Positions 13,383 through 21,125 of a DNA stretch of 23,050 nt are shown piece after piece; position 1 is the stretch's first letter; each line of letters starts with the position of its first letter. This DNA is from Bryobacteraceae bacterium. Its GTDB lineage: Bacteria; Acidobacteriota; Terriglobia; Bryobacterales; Bryobacteraceae. Where the stretch lies: positions 1 to 23,050 of the forward strand of contig JASHQT010000409.1 in the NCBI GenBank assembly GCA_030039005.1, written 5' to 3'. The notes beneath the pieces are model-generated. The model saw only the letters and a list, made by a program, of their open reading frames with translations, searched no databases and was not told the origin of the DNA. Position numbers and translations under genes: made by a program.

Positions 13383-15551
13383 TTACCGCGCCTGGCTCGC
13401 GCGCGAAGCGAGCGCCTGCACCACCACGTTTTCGATCAAGCGCAGGCCGCAATTGCCTTCGAGCGTCAGGATGGACTCGGGGTGAAACTGCACGGCTTCA
13501 ATGGGCAGCTCGCGGTGCCGCACGCCCATGATCACGCCGTCTTCCGATTCGGCCGTCACTTCCAGGCAGGAAGGGAACGTCTCCTTGCGCGCGAACAGCG
13601 AATGGTAGCGGCCTACCCGGAAGCGCTCAGGCAGCCCTTCAAAAATCCCGGCATTGCGATGCACGATGGTGGAAGGCTTGCCGTGCATGGGGTAATCCAG
13701 CACGCCGAGTTCGCCGCCGAACGCCTCCACGATGCCTTGCAATCCCAGGCACACGCCGAAGACGGGAATGCCGGCGCGGGCGGCGAATTTCACCAGGTCG
13801 GGGACGCCGAAATCGGCGGGACGGCCGGGGCCGGGCGAGATCAGGATCAGATGCGGCGACAGGTCGACGATGAGCTGGTGCGGAACACTGGCGCGATAGG
13901 TCACCACGTCGGCGCCGGTCTGCCGCGCGTAGTTCGAGAGCGTGTGGATGAAGCAGTCGTCGTTATCCACGAGCAGCAGCTTGACGCCGTGGCCGCGCTC
14001 GGAGGGCGCTCCTTCCGGCGCGGATTTCTTCTCGACTTTCTGGTCGCGGAGGGCGCGGAAAAACGCCGTGGCCTTGAGGCGCGTCTCCTGCTCTTCGAGC
14101 TCGGGAACCGAATCGTACAACAGCGTCGCGCCCGCGCTATAGCGCGCGATCCCATCGCGCAGATGCACGGTGCGAATCAAAATGCCGGTATTGATGTCGC
14201 CGTTGAGCGACAGCATCCCCACCGCGCCGCCGTACCAGCCACGCGCGTCTTTCTCCAGGTTCTCGATGGCCTGGGCCGCCGCTTTCTTGGGAGCACCCAT
14301 CACGGTGACGGCCCACATGTGCGTCAGAAACGCGTCGAGGGAATCGAAGCCCGGCTGCAGGATACCTTCCACGTGATCCACGGTGTGAAAAACGCCGGCG
14401 TAGGATTCGATCAGCCGCCGTCCGATTACCTTCACCGAACCGGGGACCGACACGCGCGACTTGTCGTTGCGGTCCACGTCGCTGCACATGGTCAGCTCGG
14501 ATTCTTCCTTGGTGGAATTCAGCAGCTCGCGGATATTGTCGGCGTCGCGTAACGGATCGCCGGTGCGGCGCGCGGTTCCCGAGATGGGGCAGGTTTCCAC
14601 GCGATTGCCTTGCACGCGCACGAACATTTCCGGTGAAGCGCCCACCAGTTGTTCGTCGCCCATCTGCAGTAAGAACTCGTACGGGCTGGGGCTGCTCTTC
14701 TGGATGCGCTGGAAAAGCGCGGAGGCCTTGCCGGAATAATTGGCCTGGAACGTCTGCCGCAGCACCACCTCGTAGTATTCGCCCTGCCGCATGCCTTCGC
14801 GAACCGTTTCCACCTTGGCCATGTATTCTTCGGGCTGGTGGTCCGATTGGATTTCGTTGTCCGGCCGCTTGGGCGAGCGCTGGGCTGGAGCGCCGGTTCG
14901 CGCGAGGCCGGCGGTCGACAGATCGTCAAGCACGAACTCGTAGCGGAAGCGGTCGATCTGCTCCTTTTTACGATCCATGTAGTAAATGTCGTCGCACAGG
15001 AACAGGTGCAGATCCTTATGCCGACCGGCGCGCGGGAGTTTTTGGGCGATTGGATCGAACTGGAACAGCAAATCGTAGCCGAACGCGCCTACCAGCGCGA
15101 GTTTGGAATCGAGCTCGCTTTGAAACTCGCCGATGAGCGCGCGCAGGATCGAGAACCCCGACGGTTGTTTGCTGCGCTCTTCTTCGGGAAACAGCGCCGG
15201 CAGCGCTTTCAAGTGCCCCCGCAACGCCGCGCCGTCGAACCCGAACTCGTCCCAATGCGGGTGCCGCTCGAGTAGGCGGTACAGCATTTTATTGAGCACG
15301 TCGCCGCGCGCGTTCAGGGGGTGGAAGGAAACATCGCGCCCCGCGGCCACAATCTCCAGCGGCGGACAAACCGAGGCTACGTCCCAGCGCGAATATCGTT
15401 CCGGATATTCGTAGCCCGACGACAGATAAATGCCGCGATAGCGGTCGAGCTTGGTCAGAAGATGAGCCAGGCCTTTTTTGAATGGAATGGCGGAGGTCAG
15501 GCGGTGGACCTGGATCCCGCCGGGAGTGGTATAGCTGAGCGTCGCCGCCAT
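13383..15551 (-). CDS. trpEG: fused anthranilate synthase, components I and II (TrpEG)
   Basis: The enzyme makes anthranilate from chorismate and glutamine, the first step of tryptophan synthesis. In 722 aa, residues about 1-505 are the TrpE chorismate domain: QLVGASPEMF at 301-310, PISGTARR at 322-329, DVDRNDKSR at 358-366 and GGAVGMLSLNGD at 441-452. Residues about 523-722 are a class-I glutamine amidotransferase with Cys601 (GVCLGLQ), His690 and Glu692 (AVQFHPES). Most stand-alone TrpG/PabA proteins have GVCLGHQ; the Leu is as in rhizobial TrpE(G) fusions. Overall size matches those fusions. No Trp-rich leader peptide is visible upstream. No other trp gene is in the window. Confidence 0.93.
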   Translation of the reverse strand: MAATLSYTTPGGIQVHRLTSAIPFKKGLAHLLTKLDRYRGIYLSSGYEYPERYSRWDVASVCPPLEIVAAGRDVSFHPLNARGDVLNKMLYRLLERHPHWDEFGFDGAALRGHLKALPALFPEEERSKQPSGFSILRALIGEFQSELDSKLALVGAFGYDLLFQFDPIAQKLPRAGRHKDLHLFLCDDIYYMDRKKEQIDRFRYEFVLDDLSTAGLARTGAPAQRSPKRPDNEIQSDHQPEEYMAKVETVREGMRQGEYYEVVLRQTFQANYSGKASALFQRIQKSSPSPYEFLLQMGDEQLVGASPEMFVRVQGNRVETCPISGTARRTGDPLRDADNIRELLNSTKEESELTMCSDVDRNDKSRVSVPGSVKVIGRRLIESYAGVFHTVDHVEGILQPGFDSLDAFLTHMWAVTVMGAPKKAAAQAIENLEKDARGWYGGAVGMLSLNGDINTGILIRTVHLRDGIARYSAGATLLYDSVPELEEQETRLKATAFFRALRDQKVEKKSAPEGAPSERGHGVKLLLVDNDDCFIHTLSNYARQTGADVVTYRASVPHQLIVDLSPHLILISPGPGRPADFGVPDLVKFAARAGIPVFGVCLGLQGIVEAFGGELGVLDYPMHGKPSTIVHRNAGIFEGLPERFRVGRYHSLFARKETFPSCLEVTAESEDGVIMGVRHRELPIEAVQFHPESILTLEGNCGLRLIENVVVQALASRASQAR

Positions 15552-15645
15552 AATAAAGAGGGACTCCGCGAGAGAGTGTCGGGAGTGCTTACCAGCATAG
15601 CACCACCCGGGCGTGCGAACTAGAAAGAAAATTGGTGCGGCCAGA

Positions 15646-16014
15646 TCAGTGGACGGCCACGCGCGCCATCACCACCGCCACGCATTCCAGGAGCGCGGCG
15701 GCGGTAATCGGTTTCCGTAGCGTCCGGGCCGCGCCGAGAAGTCTGGCGTCGTCCAGCGTTTCGGGGTCGAGCCCGGAAATAGCGATGATCTTTATATCCG
15801 GCTGTGACTTGCGCAGCGCCCGAATGAGCCCCAAGCCCTCCTCGTTGGGCATGGAGATGTCGGTGAGGGCGAGATCGAACGGACCGCGCCGCGCAAAACA
15901 TTGCGCTTCCAAGCCATCCCGGGCGGAGGCCACCGAATGGCCAGCTCCGCTGAGCACTTCAGAAAGCCACTCGCGAAATTCAGAGCTGTCGTCGGCGATC
16001 AGGATACGCGCCAT
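15646..16014 (-). CDS. single-domain response regulator (receiver domain only)
   Basis: The 122-aa protein is a lone receiver domain. Asp8/Asp9 form the acidic pair, Asp52 (LALTDISMP) is the phospho-acceptor, Ser80 is the switch residue (IIAISG) and Lys101 lies in LRKPI. No output domain is fused, so it acts by protein contact or in a phosphorelay. It lies 94 bp upstream of trpEG on the same strand, with no obvious partner kinase nearby, and is separate from the chemotaxis operon. Confidence 0.92.
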   Translation of the reverse strand: MARILIADDSSEFREWLSEVLSGAGHSVASARDGLEAQCFARRGPFDLALTDISMPNEEGLGLIRALRKSQPDIKIIAISGLDPETLDDARLLGAARTLRKPITAAALLECVAVVMARVAVH

Positions 16015-16111
16015 GCCAAAATGTCCGCCAATGGAGAACCTTATCGGCAGTGGGCCAGCTAATTTTTAGACCCCTGCAAATCAGTCCTAGTCCTGGCCGA
16101 TATGCAGAGAC

Positions 16112-16342
16112 ATGGTTCGAGTAGAGGCCGCCAGCGCGCGGTATCTTTATAGCCACCCCGGACAGGCGTTCTGCGACGAATGTCTCAAGACGCTGGCCGC
16201 CGCTGGTGGAGGAGATCCGGAGCCTAGGCCGGAGGCCCTGGCTGCGGCGTTCCATGATTCGCATGGCACCTGCTTCGAGTGCCACGCCTACGCCCGGGTG
16301 CTGTGCTTTCTTCCGGCGAAGGCGCGCCAGCGCTCGGCTTGA
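16112..16342 (+). CDS. small putative zinc-binding protein with two CxxC pairs, 76 aa
   Basis: I do not recognise the family. Cys21/Cys24 (AFCDECL) and Cys54/Cys57 (GTCFECH) form two CxxC pairs 30 residues apart, a plausible single zinc ribbon; His51 and His58 flank the second pair. There is no signal peptide or membrane helix. The ribosome binding site is weak. Support comes from the Cys pattern, the divergent layout with the receiver gene and the lack of any other gene here. It could still be a chance frame. Confidence 0.5.
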   Translation: MVRVEAASARYLYSHPGQAFCDECLKTLAAAGGGDPEPRPEALAAAFHDSHGTCFECHAYARVLCFLPAKARQRSA

Positions 16343-16352
16343 GGGGGAAACG

Positions 16353-16748
16353 CTAGCGAAAGCTTTTCGCTTCTGGCGCGGCCGCTGGGGAGGCGGCGGG
16401 TGGGGAGACTACTGCCTCCGATTCCTCTTCACAAACCGCTGGGGCGGCCGGGCTGGATGTTGCCGTCTTGGATTTGGCCGCCTTGGAATCGGAGTGCCGC
16501 GCCAATTGATCCAAGCGAATACTGGGCGCCTCCCAATGGTAGTGCCAAACGCCACGCACACAAATGAAGAGTTCGCCGCAGCGCATGAGGTGGGACATCA
16601 ACTTGGAATCGTGATTGGCGGCTTCGGGCCAAAGCCGTCCTTGATTTTGGGAGCTGCACGCGGGACGCGCATCATTGGCGCCAAGGCACAGCATCGGCAC
16701 ACTCATGGGCAGCAGTATAGCCAGACTGGCTAAAACAATTCGAGGCAT
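16353..16748 (-). CDS. secreted hypothetical protein with GRLWPEAAN motif, 131 aa
   Basis: The protein has a signal peptide at about 1-23 (cleavage near CLGAND). A compact domain contains GRLWPEAAN at 37-45, Cys57 and Cys63 (MRCGELFICVRG) and the aromatic GVWHYHWE at 66-73. The rest, from about residue 88, is an Ala/Ser/Pro/Glu-rich tail, likely disordered. I recall similar secreted proteins in Acidobacteria, without a known role. Cys31, Cys57 and Cys63 could form disulfides outside the membrane. It lies between the CxxC protein (convergent, 10 bp between stops) and the mcp gene (107 bp). Confidence 0.7.
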   Translation of the reverse strand: MPRIVLASLAILLPMSVPMLCLGANDARPACSSQNQGRLWPEAANHDSKLMSHLMRCGELFICVRGVWHYHWEAPSIRLDQLARHSDSKAAKSKTATSSPAAPAVCEEESEAVVSPPAASPAAAPEAKSFR

Positions 16749-16855
16749 TGCTTTTCGTCAAGTCTACTCGGGTGTTTGTCCGAGCACAAGAAGGAAAAGC
16801 AGGGCTAGGGTGAAGTTTGTACTATTCCCGTATGGGCTACCGGGCCACGTGCGGG

Positions 16856-18505
16856 CTACATGTTCACGAAATCATCTTCAAGCGGAATGGCGTTGCTTGC
16901 GGCGGGAGCGGGAAGCTGCAATTTCGGCTTCGGGAGTGCGTGGGCGGAAGCGGACGATACCGCGGAACCGAGCGCGGCCAGATCGGCGGGTTTTGCCGAA
17001 ATCGGGGCGGCTGCCGCGGATGCGCGTATTTTCGCGATCGCGCGCGCGCTGGAGGGGTTGTAGTCGCTGCCGCGTCCTCCTTCGCTGCCGCCGACCAGCG
17101 ATCGCAGCTCCCGCGCGATATTCTGCAACGCTTCGGCCTGCGCCGACATCTGCTGGCTCGCCGACGCGCTCTGTTCGGCGCTAGCGGCATTGGCCTGCGT
17201 GACGCGATCCATCTCGGCGATGGATTTCGAGATATGCTCGATGCCGCGCGCCTGCTCCTGGCTGCCCAGGTTTACTTCATCCACCAGCGTTTTGACCTTA
17301 CCGGCGCTCTCGGTGATGGCGTGGATCACTTGTGTGACATGTTGCAGCCGCTGGCTGCCCTGGTTGGACTTGGCGATGGATTCTTCGATCAGCGAAGCGG
17401 TGTCTTTGGCCGCCTGCGCCGAGCGCTGCGCCAGGTTCCGGACCTCGTCGGCCACGACCGCAAATCCCATCCCGGCTTCGCCCGCGCGCGCGGCTTCCAC
17501 GGCCGCATTGAGCGCGAGAATGTTGGTCTGGAAGGCGATTTCGTCGATGACTTTGATGATTTTGGAGATCTTGTCGCTCGACCCGGTGATCTCCTGCATG
17601 GACTGAACCATCTCTTCGAGGGTGCGATTGCCTTCGGCCACGCGTTGGTCCACTTCGGCCATCACGGCCGCGGCGGTTTGGGAGTTTTCGGCGTTCTTGC
17701 GCGTCATGGACGTGATTTCTTCGCTCGAGGACGAGGTTTCTTCGAGCGATGAGGCCTGCTCGGAGGCGCCTTGGGCGAGCGTTTGGCTGGAAGAAGCGAC
17801 CTGGCCGGCCGCGCTGGTGATCTGCTCGGCGCCTTCAGCCAGGTGGGATGCCACGCCGCGGAGCTGCTGTGTGGCGCGGACCACTACCAGCAAGACGATG
17901 GGCGCGATGGCGATCGCCAAAATCAGAAGGCAATACGCCATCCAATGCGCGCGCGAGGATACCGCCGCGCCGCGCTCGGAGGCCTGCTGCATCAAGTCCT
18001 TCTGCGCCCCCACCAGGTCGTGCGCGGACGCTTCGAGGGCGGTCAAGGATTTGTTGGAGTTGTCGTTGTAGATTTGCAGTGCTCCTTTGAAATTGCCCTC
18101 CGTCGCTGCCGCGGCCACCTGCTCGAAATAACCCTTGAAGTTGGGAAGCTCGGACTGCAGGGACGCGACGTCTCTTTTGCCTTGTTCGGTCTGGAGCAGG
18201 GGCGCGAGTTGGGCGATTATGTCTTCCACCCCTGCGGCGCGCGATTCGAATTCCTGCTTGTTGGCGGCGACCTTGTCGGGAATCTTGTACAGCGCAAATA
18301 GCATCACGCCGCGCTGGCAGCTCCGCATGCGAAAGAGTTGGCCCTCCAGTTCGCTGATCAGGAAGATCTTCTTGGCGGTTACGTCAGTGGCGCCCTTCAG
18401 CTCCCCGCCGAGCCCGGAGACCGAATATAGATACGCTCCCGCTAGGGTAACCGCAATCAGCAACATCGCTGAAAGGCCCAGCATCAATTTTTTTCCGATT
18501 GTCAT
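16856..18505 (-). CDS. methyl-accepting chemotaxis protein
   Basis: The 549-aa receptor has transmembrane helices at about 7-29 and 188-210, which bracket a four-helix-bundle type sensor domain. The cytoplasmic signalling domain has its hairpin tip at about 322-356 ([35 protein letters not shown]). TM2 runs almost directly into the signalling coiled coil: only a short, proline-free AS1-like helix ([19 protein letters not shown]) replaces a full HAMP domain. Residues about 475-540 form an Ala/Pro-rich linker to the tail PLEDDFVNM, which resembles the acidic aromatic tails of other receptors. AGGAG lies about 10 nt before the ATG. Last gene of the cheA-cheR-cheD-cheY-cheX-cheB operon, 34 bp after cheB. 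Confidence 0.93.
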   Translation of the reverse strand: MTIGKKLMLGLSAMLLIAVTLAGAYLYSVSGLGGELKGATDVTAKKIFLISELEGQLFRMRSCQRGVMLFALYKIPDKVAANKQEFESRAAGVEDIIAQLAPLLQTEQGKRDVASLQSELPNFKGYFEQVAAAATEGNFKGALQIYNDNSNKSLTALEASAHDLVGAQKDLMQQASERGAAVSSRAHWMAYCLLILAIAIAPIVLLVVVRATQQLRGVASHLAEGAEQITSAAGQVASSSQTLAQGASEQASSLEETSSSSEEITSMTRKNAENSQTAAAVMAEVDQRVAEGNRTLEEMVQSMQEITGSSDKISKIIKVIDEIAFQTNILALNAAVEAARAGEAGMGFAVVADEVRNLAQRSAQAAKDTASLIEESIAKSNQGSQRLQHVTQVIHAITESAGKVKTLVDEVNLGSQEQARGIEHISKSIAEMDRVTQANAASAEQSASASQQMSAQAEALQNIARELRSLVGGSEGGRGSDYNPSSARAIAKIRASAAAAPISAKPADLAALGSAVSSASAHALPKPKLQLPAPAASNAIPLEDDFVNM

Positions 18506-18539
18506 CGCCGATATCTCCTCTTATTGCTCCCCACTGATC

Positions 18540-19613
18540 TCATCGGACCGCCAGGGTACTCATTGCAGCCAGCTCCGCCGCTACTTTATCGAGCGGCAGC
18601 ACGCGGTCGACCGCGCCCAGCCGAATGGCCTCGCGCGGCATCCCGAATACCACCGAGCTCGCTTCGTCCTGCGCGATGGTTCGGGCTCCGGCGCGCTTCA
18701 TTTTGAGCAACCCTTGCGCGCCGTCCGCACCCATCCCGGTGAGGAGGGCGCCGATGGCGTCGGCCTTAGCCGCCTCGGCCACCGATTCGAACAGCACGTC
18801 CACCGAGGGGCGCTGGTAACAGACGCGCGGCCCGTCGCGAATCTCGACGCGATACTCGCCACCCGCCCGGCGCAGAGTCATGTGAAAATTTCCGGGCGCC
18901 ACCAGCGCCTGGCCCGCCGCGACGCGGTCGCCGTCGGCGGCTTCTTTGACGCGCAGTTTGCACAGGTCATTCAAACGATTGGCGAAGGCGAGGGAGAACA
19001 CCGGCGGAATATGCTGCACGATCACGATGCCGGGCATATTGGCGGGGAGCCCCATGAGCACTTCGCGGATGGCCTCGGTTCCGCCGGTGGAAGCCCCAAT
19101 GGCGATCACGGTGGAGCCGGCGGCTCCGGAAAACACCAGCGGCGTCGCCGGAGCAGCCACGCTCGACTGCGGCCTGGCGCTGCTAAAACGCGCCTGGGCG
19201 ACGCCCAAACGCGCCTGCGCCGCCGCCCGAACCTTCTGCGGCAGGTCCTGTTTCAGCTCGCCCACCGAGTACGGGCCGCCGGGCTTGGCTAGCACCTCGA
19301 CGGCGCCGCATTGCAGCGCCTCGAGCGCCGTTTGGCTGGAGGACTGCGCCAGCGAGCTGATCACGATCACTGGCAACGGATGGAAGCGCATCAGTTTTTT
19401 TAGGAACGTCAGCCCGTCCATGCGCGGCATTTCAATGTCCAGCGTCAGCACGTCCGGGCGCAGATTCAGGATTTTGTCGCGCGCGACATAAGGGTCCGGC
19501 GCCGTCCCCACCACCTCCAGATCCGGCTCGGCGGCCAAGGCCTCGGCGAGCATTTTGCGCACAATCGCCGAATCGTCGACGATCAGCACCCGGATTTTGC
19601 GCTCACTGGCCAT
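18540..19613 (-). CDS. cheB: CheB, protein-glutamate methylesterase/glutamine deamidase
   Basis: CheB removes methyl groups from receptor glutamates for adaptation. The 357-aa protein has an N-terminal receiver domain with Asp13/Asp14, phospho-acceptor Asp59 (LTLDIEMP) and Lys110. A linker spans about 125-165. The C-terminal methylesterase has the Ser175 (GASTGG), His201 (VQHIPP) and Asp297 (GMGADGA) triad. It follows cheX by 24 bp and precedes the receptor gene by 34 bp. Confidence 0.96.
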   Translation of the reverse strand: MASERKIRVLIVDDSAIVRKMLAEALAAEPDLEVVGTAPDPYVARDKILNLRPDVLTLDIEMPRMDGLTFLKKLMRFHPLPVIVISSLAQSSSQTALEALQCGAVEVLAKPGGPYSVGELKQDLPQKVRAAAQARLGVAQARFSSARPQSSVAAPATPLVFSGAAGSTVIAIGASTGGTEAIREVLMGLPANMPGIVIVQHIPPVFSLAFANRLNDLCKLRVKEAADGDRVAAGQALVAPGNFHMTLRRAGGEYRVEIRDGPRVCYQRPSVDVLFESVAEAAKADAIGALLTGMGADGAQGLLKMKRAGARTIAQDEASSVVFGMPREAIRLGAVDRVLPLDKVAAELAAMSTLAVR

Positions 19614-19637
19614 CTCGGTTATTTCGCCTGCGCTAGG

Positions 19638-20132
19638 TCAGGCTCCCGGCGCCGCTCCCAGGCGCACCGAAATCGCCACCATCCCCTCGGGAATGAGGAA
19701 GCAGCGGTGCAAAGTCCCCTCGGGCGGCCAATCCTCCCACCCGGTGAGTTCGGGCGAAGAAAGCGCCAGCGTCGATTCCGGCCACAGCCGGCTCAACAGC
19801 GCGCCGCACAAGATGTTGGCCAGCTCCTGGATCACTTGGCCGCGTTGCGCATCGGTCAGCTCCTCGGCCTCCAGGCCGAGGAACGACGCAGCGATCGGAT
19901 CCGCGGCCTCGACCGAGACACCCAGCAGCATCTCACCGCGATGCGAGCCCTCGAAGCCGATCCGGGCCGTCGGCGCCCCGGCCAGCCGGCCGTGCTCGCA
20001 GGCCGCCGCCTCGGCTGCGGTGAAGAACATGGTTTCCAGCACCTCAGCCGCGACTGTGTCCGCCAGCTGGTCCGCCGGCTGGCCGCCCTGGGGATCGCCT
20101 TCCAGTGTGTAGGTCGGTTTAACTTCCGGCAT
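19638..20132 (-). CDS. cheX: CheX/CheC-family phosphatase of CheY-P
   Basis: CheX proteins dephosphorylate CheY-P. The 164-aa protein has one catalytic-type motif, QELANILCGALLS, with Glu103 and Asn106 in the ExxN arrangement. A single such motif fits CheX rather than CheC, which has two. The surrounding sheet pattern (TARIGFEGSHRGEMLLGVS, CFLIPEGMVAISVRLG) also fits. The start overlaps the cheY end by 14 bp, so the two are probably translationally coupled. The pairing with CheY implies this system uses CheX instead of CheZ. Confidence 0.8.
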   Translation of the reverse strand: MPEVKPTYTLEGDPQGGQPADQLADTVAAEVLETMFFTAAEAAACEHGRLAGAPTARIGFEGSHRGEMLLGVSVEAADPIAASFLGLEAEELTDAQRGQVIQELANILCGALLSRLWPESTLALSSPELTGWEDWPPEGTLHRCFLIPEGMVAISVRLGAAPGA

Positions 20133-20511
20133 GGCGCTCTCCCAGTACCCGCTCCAGTTCTTCCCGCAGAGTCTCCGGGGTAAACGGCTTGGACATGTAT
20201 CCCTGCGCGCCCAGCTCGATCATGCGCACGATGCGTTCGTTGGTCGCGTCGGTGGAAATCACCACCGCCGGCGTTCGCTTGAGCACCCCGTCGGCGCACA
20301 ACCGGCGCAGCAGCTCTTCGCCGTTCATGCCCGGCATATTGATGTCGGTGAGAATCACATCCACCGGATGCGCCCCTAACGTCGCCAGCGCCTCGGCGCC
20401 GTCGGCCGCTTCCATGCACTCTCCGACTTCGAATCCGGACAGACCCAGCACGCGCCGGATGAAGCTTCGCATCACCGGCGAATCGTCCACGATCAGGACC
20501 GAATAGGCCAT
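20119..20511 (-). CDS. cheY: CheY-like chemotaxis response regulator
   Basis: The 130-aa receiver has Asp9/Asp10, phospho-acceptor Asp56 (ILTDINMPGMNG), Ser86/Thr87 (VVISTD) and Lys108 (YMSKPF). It lies between cheD and cheX in the operon, so it is the likely output of the CheA kinase in this cluster. An upstream small ORF with a good ribosome binding site starts at 20558 and overlaps this start in another frame; an A8 run lies between. Confidence 0.93.
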   Translation of the reverse strand: MAYSVLIVDDSPVMRSFIRRVLGLSGFEVGECMEAADGAEALATLGAHPVDVILTDINMPGMNGEELLRRLCADGVLKRTPAVVISTDATNERIVRMIELGAQGYMSKPFTPETLREELERVLGERHAGS

Positions 20512-20558
20512 GGATCCCTCTCCCGCTCCTTTTTTTTCCGCTCGATCATCCCGCTCAT
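20493..20558 (-). CDS. candidate 21-aa upstream ORF overlapping the cheY start
   Basis: An ATG at 20558 has a strong GAGGAG (20574-20569) ten bases upstream, better placed than anything before cheY itself. It encodes a basic 21-residue peptide beginning MSGMIERKKKERERD and stops inside cheY at 20493. The frame passes through a run of eight A residues (20537-20530 on the reverse strand). One extra A there would fuse it in frame to cheY. It may couple translation of cheY, may mark a slippage site, or may be a sequencing artefact. Confidence 0.3.
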   Translation of the reverse strand: MSGMIERKKKERERDPWPIRS

Positions 20559-20594
20559 TGCCGTTGCACTCCTCGAATTGAAGTTCATCCCGCG

Positions 20595-21125
20595 CTACGG
20601 GCGCGCGTCTTCGAAAGTACGCCGCTTGGGCTCATGGTTGCGCACCAGTTCCCTTTCGATTCCGCCTCCCTCCCGTACCCACAACCGGCCGGTCCCCACT
20701 TCCAGGCGCGTGGTGCGAGATACCTCCCCACCCACCGCTTCGCCCGAGATCAGAATTCCCGCCTTCCACAAAATGCGCCGCGCCGCCAGATAATTGCGCT
20801 TGCCGATCTGGAACACGCCCTGGCTGTCGAGCACTTGGGCGCCCCCCGTCAGTTGCACGATCATGCGCTTACCGTCGCCTCCGGCGGCCTTCACCGCCTC
20901 GATCAGGCGCGGGATGCCGGTGTCGGCGAACATGAAGGGATTCTGCTCGGCTTTCTTCGCGTCGATCGCCGATTCGGGCAGCATAAAATGCAGCAGCCCG
21001 CTCGCCCTGCTGACCGGATCGTGCATCGCCACCGCGATGCAGGAGCCCAGCGCGTACGTCACCAGCACCGCGTCCGAGTCGCGCGTGACCTTGCAGTCGG
21101 AGATGCCCACGATCACCGCGGTCAC
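20595..21125 (-). CDS. cheD: CheD, chemoreceptor glutamine deamidase
   Basis: CheD deamidates receptor glutamines and in several species works with CheC/CheX. In 176 aa it shows Thr23 and Cys29 (VTYALGSCIAVAMHDP) and His46 (GLLHFMLP), the catalytic residues of the family, plus KRMIVQLTGGAQVLD and the GKRN block. The start is GTG at 21125, which forms a GTGA overlap with the cheR stop. The frame is open far upstream but there lies within cheR. Confidence 0.93.
   Translation of the reverse strand: MTAVIVGISDCKVTRDSDAVLVTYALGSCIAVAMHDPVSRASGLLHFMLPESAIDAKKAEQNPFMFADTGIPRLIEAVKAAGGDGKRMIVQLTGGAQVLDSQGVFQIGKRNYLAARRILWKAGILISGEAVGGEVSRTTRLEVGTGRLWVREGGGIERELVRNHEPKRRTFEDARP

Noticed and set aside
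13301..13389. Bidirectional terminator between dgt and trpEG
   Set aside because: Only 5-bp stems are found (for example GCGGT-gatt-ACCGC at 13376-13389), without T-runs.
13482..14552. 356-aa open frame antisense to trpEG
   Set aside because: It is a GC-rich shadow frame with no recognisable domain and lies entirely within a confident gene. The same applies to long frames opposite the aldo/keto reductase (3677-4561) and the mcp gene (16817-17752).
15552..15645. Possible tryptophan attenuator before trpEG
   Set aside because: Two short overlapping inverted repeats exist (15563-15567 with 15582-15586; 15585-15589 with 15599-15603). There is no leader peptide with tandem Trp codons and no T-run, and 5-bp stems are expected by chance.
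16110..16125. GGTTCGAGTA resembling a tRNA T-loop
   Set aside because: The surrounding bases do not form a cloverleaf, and the segment is the start of the CxxC protein frame.
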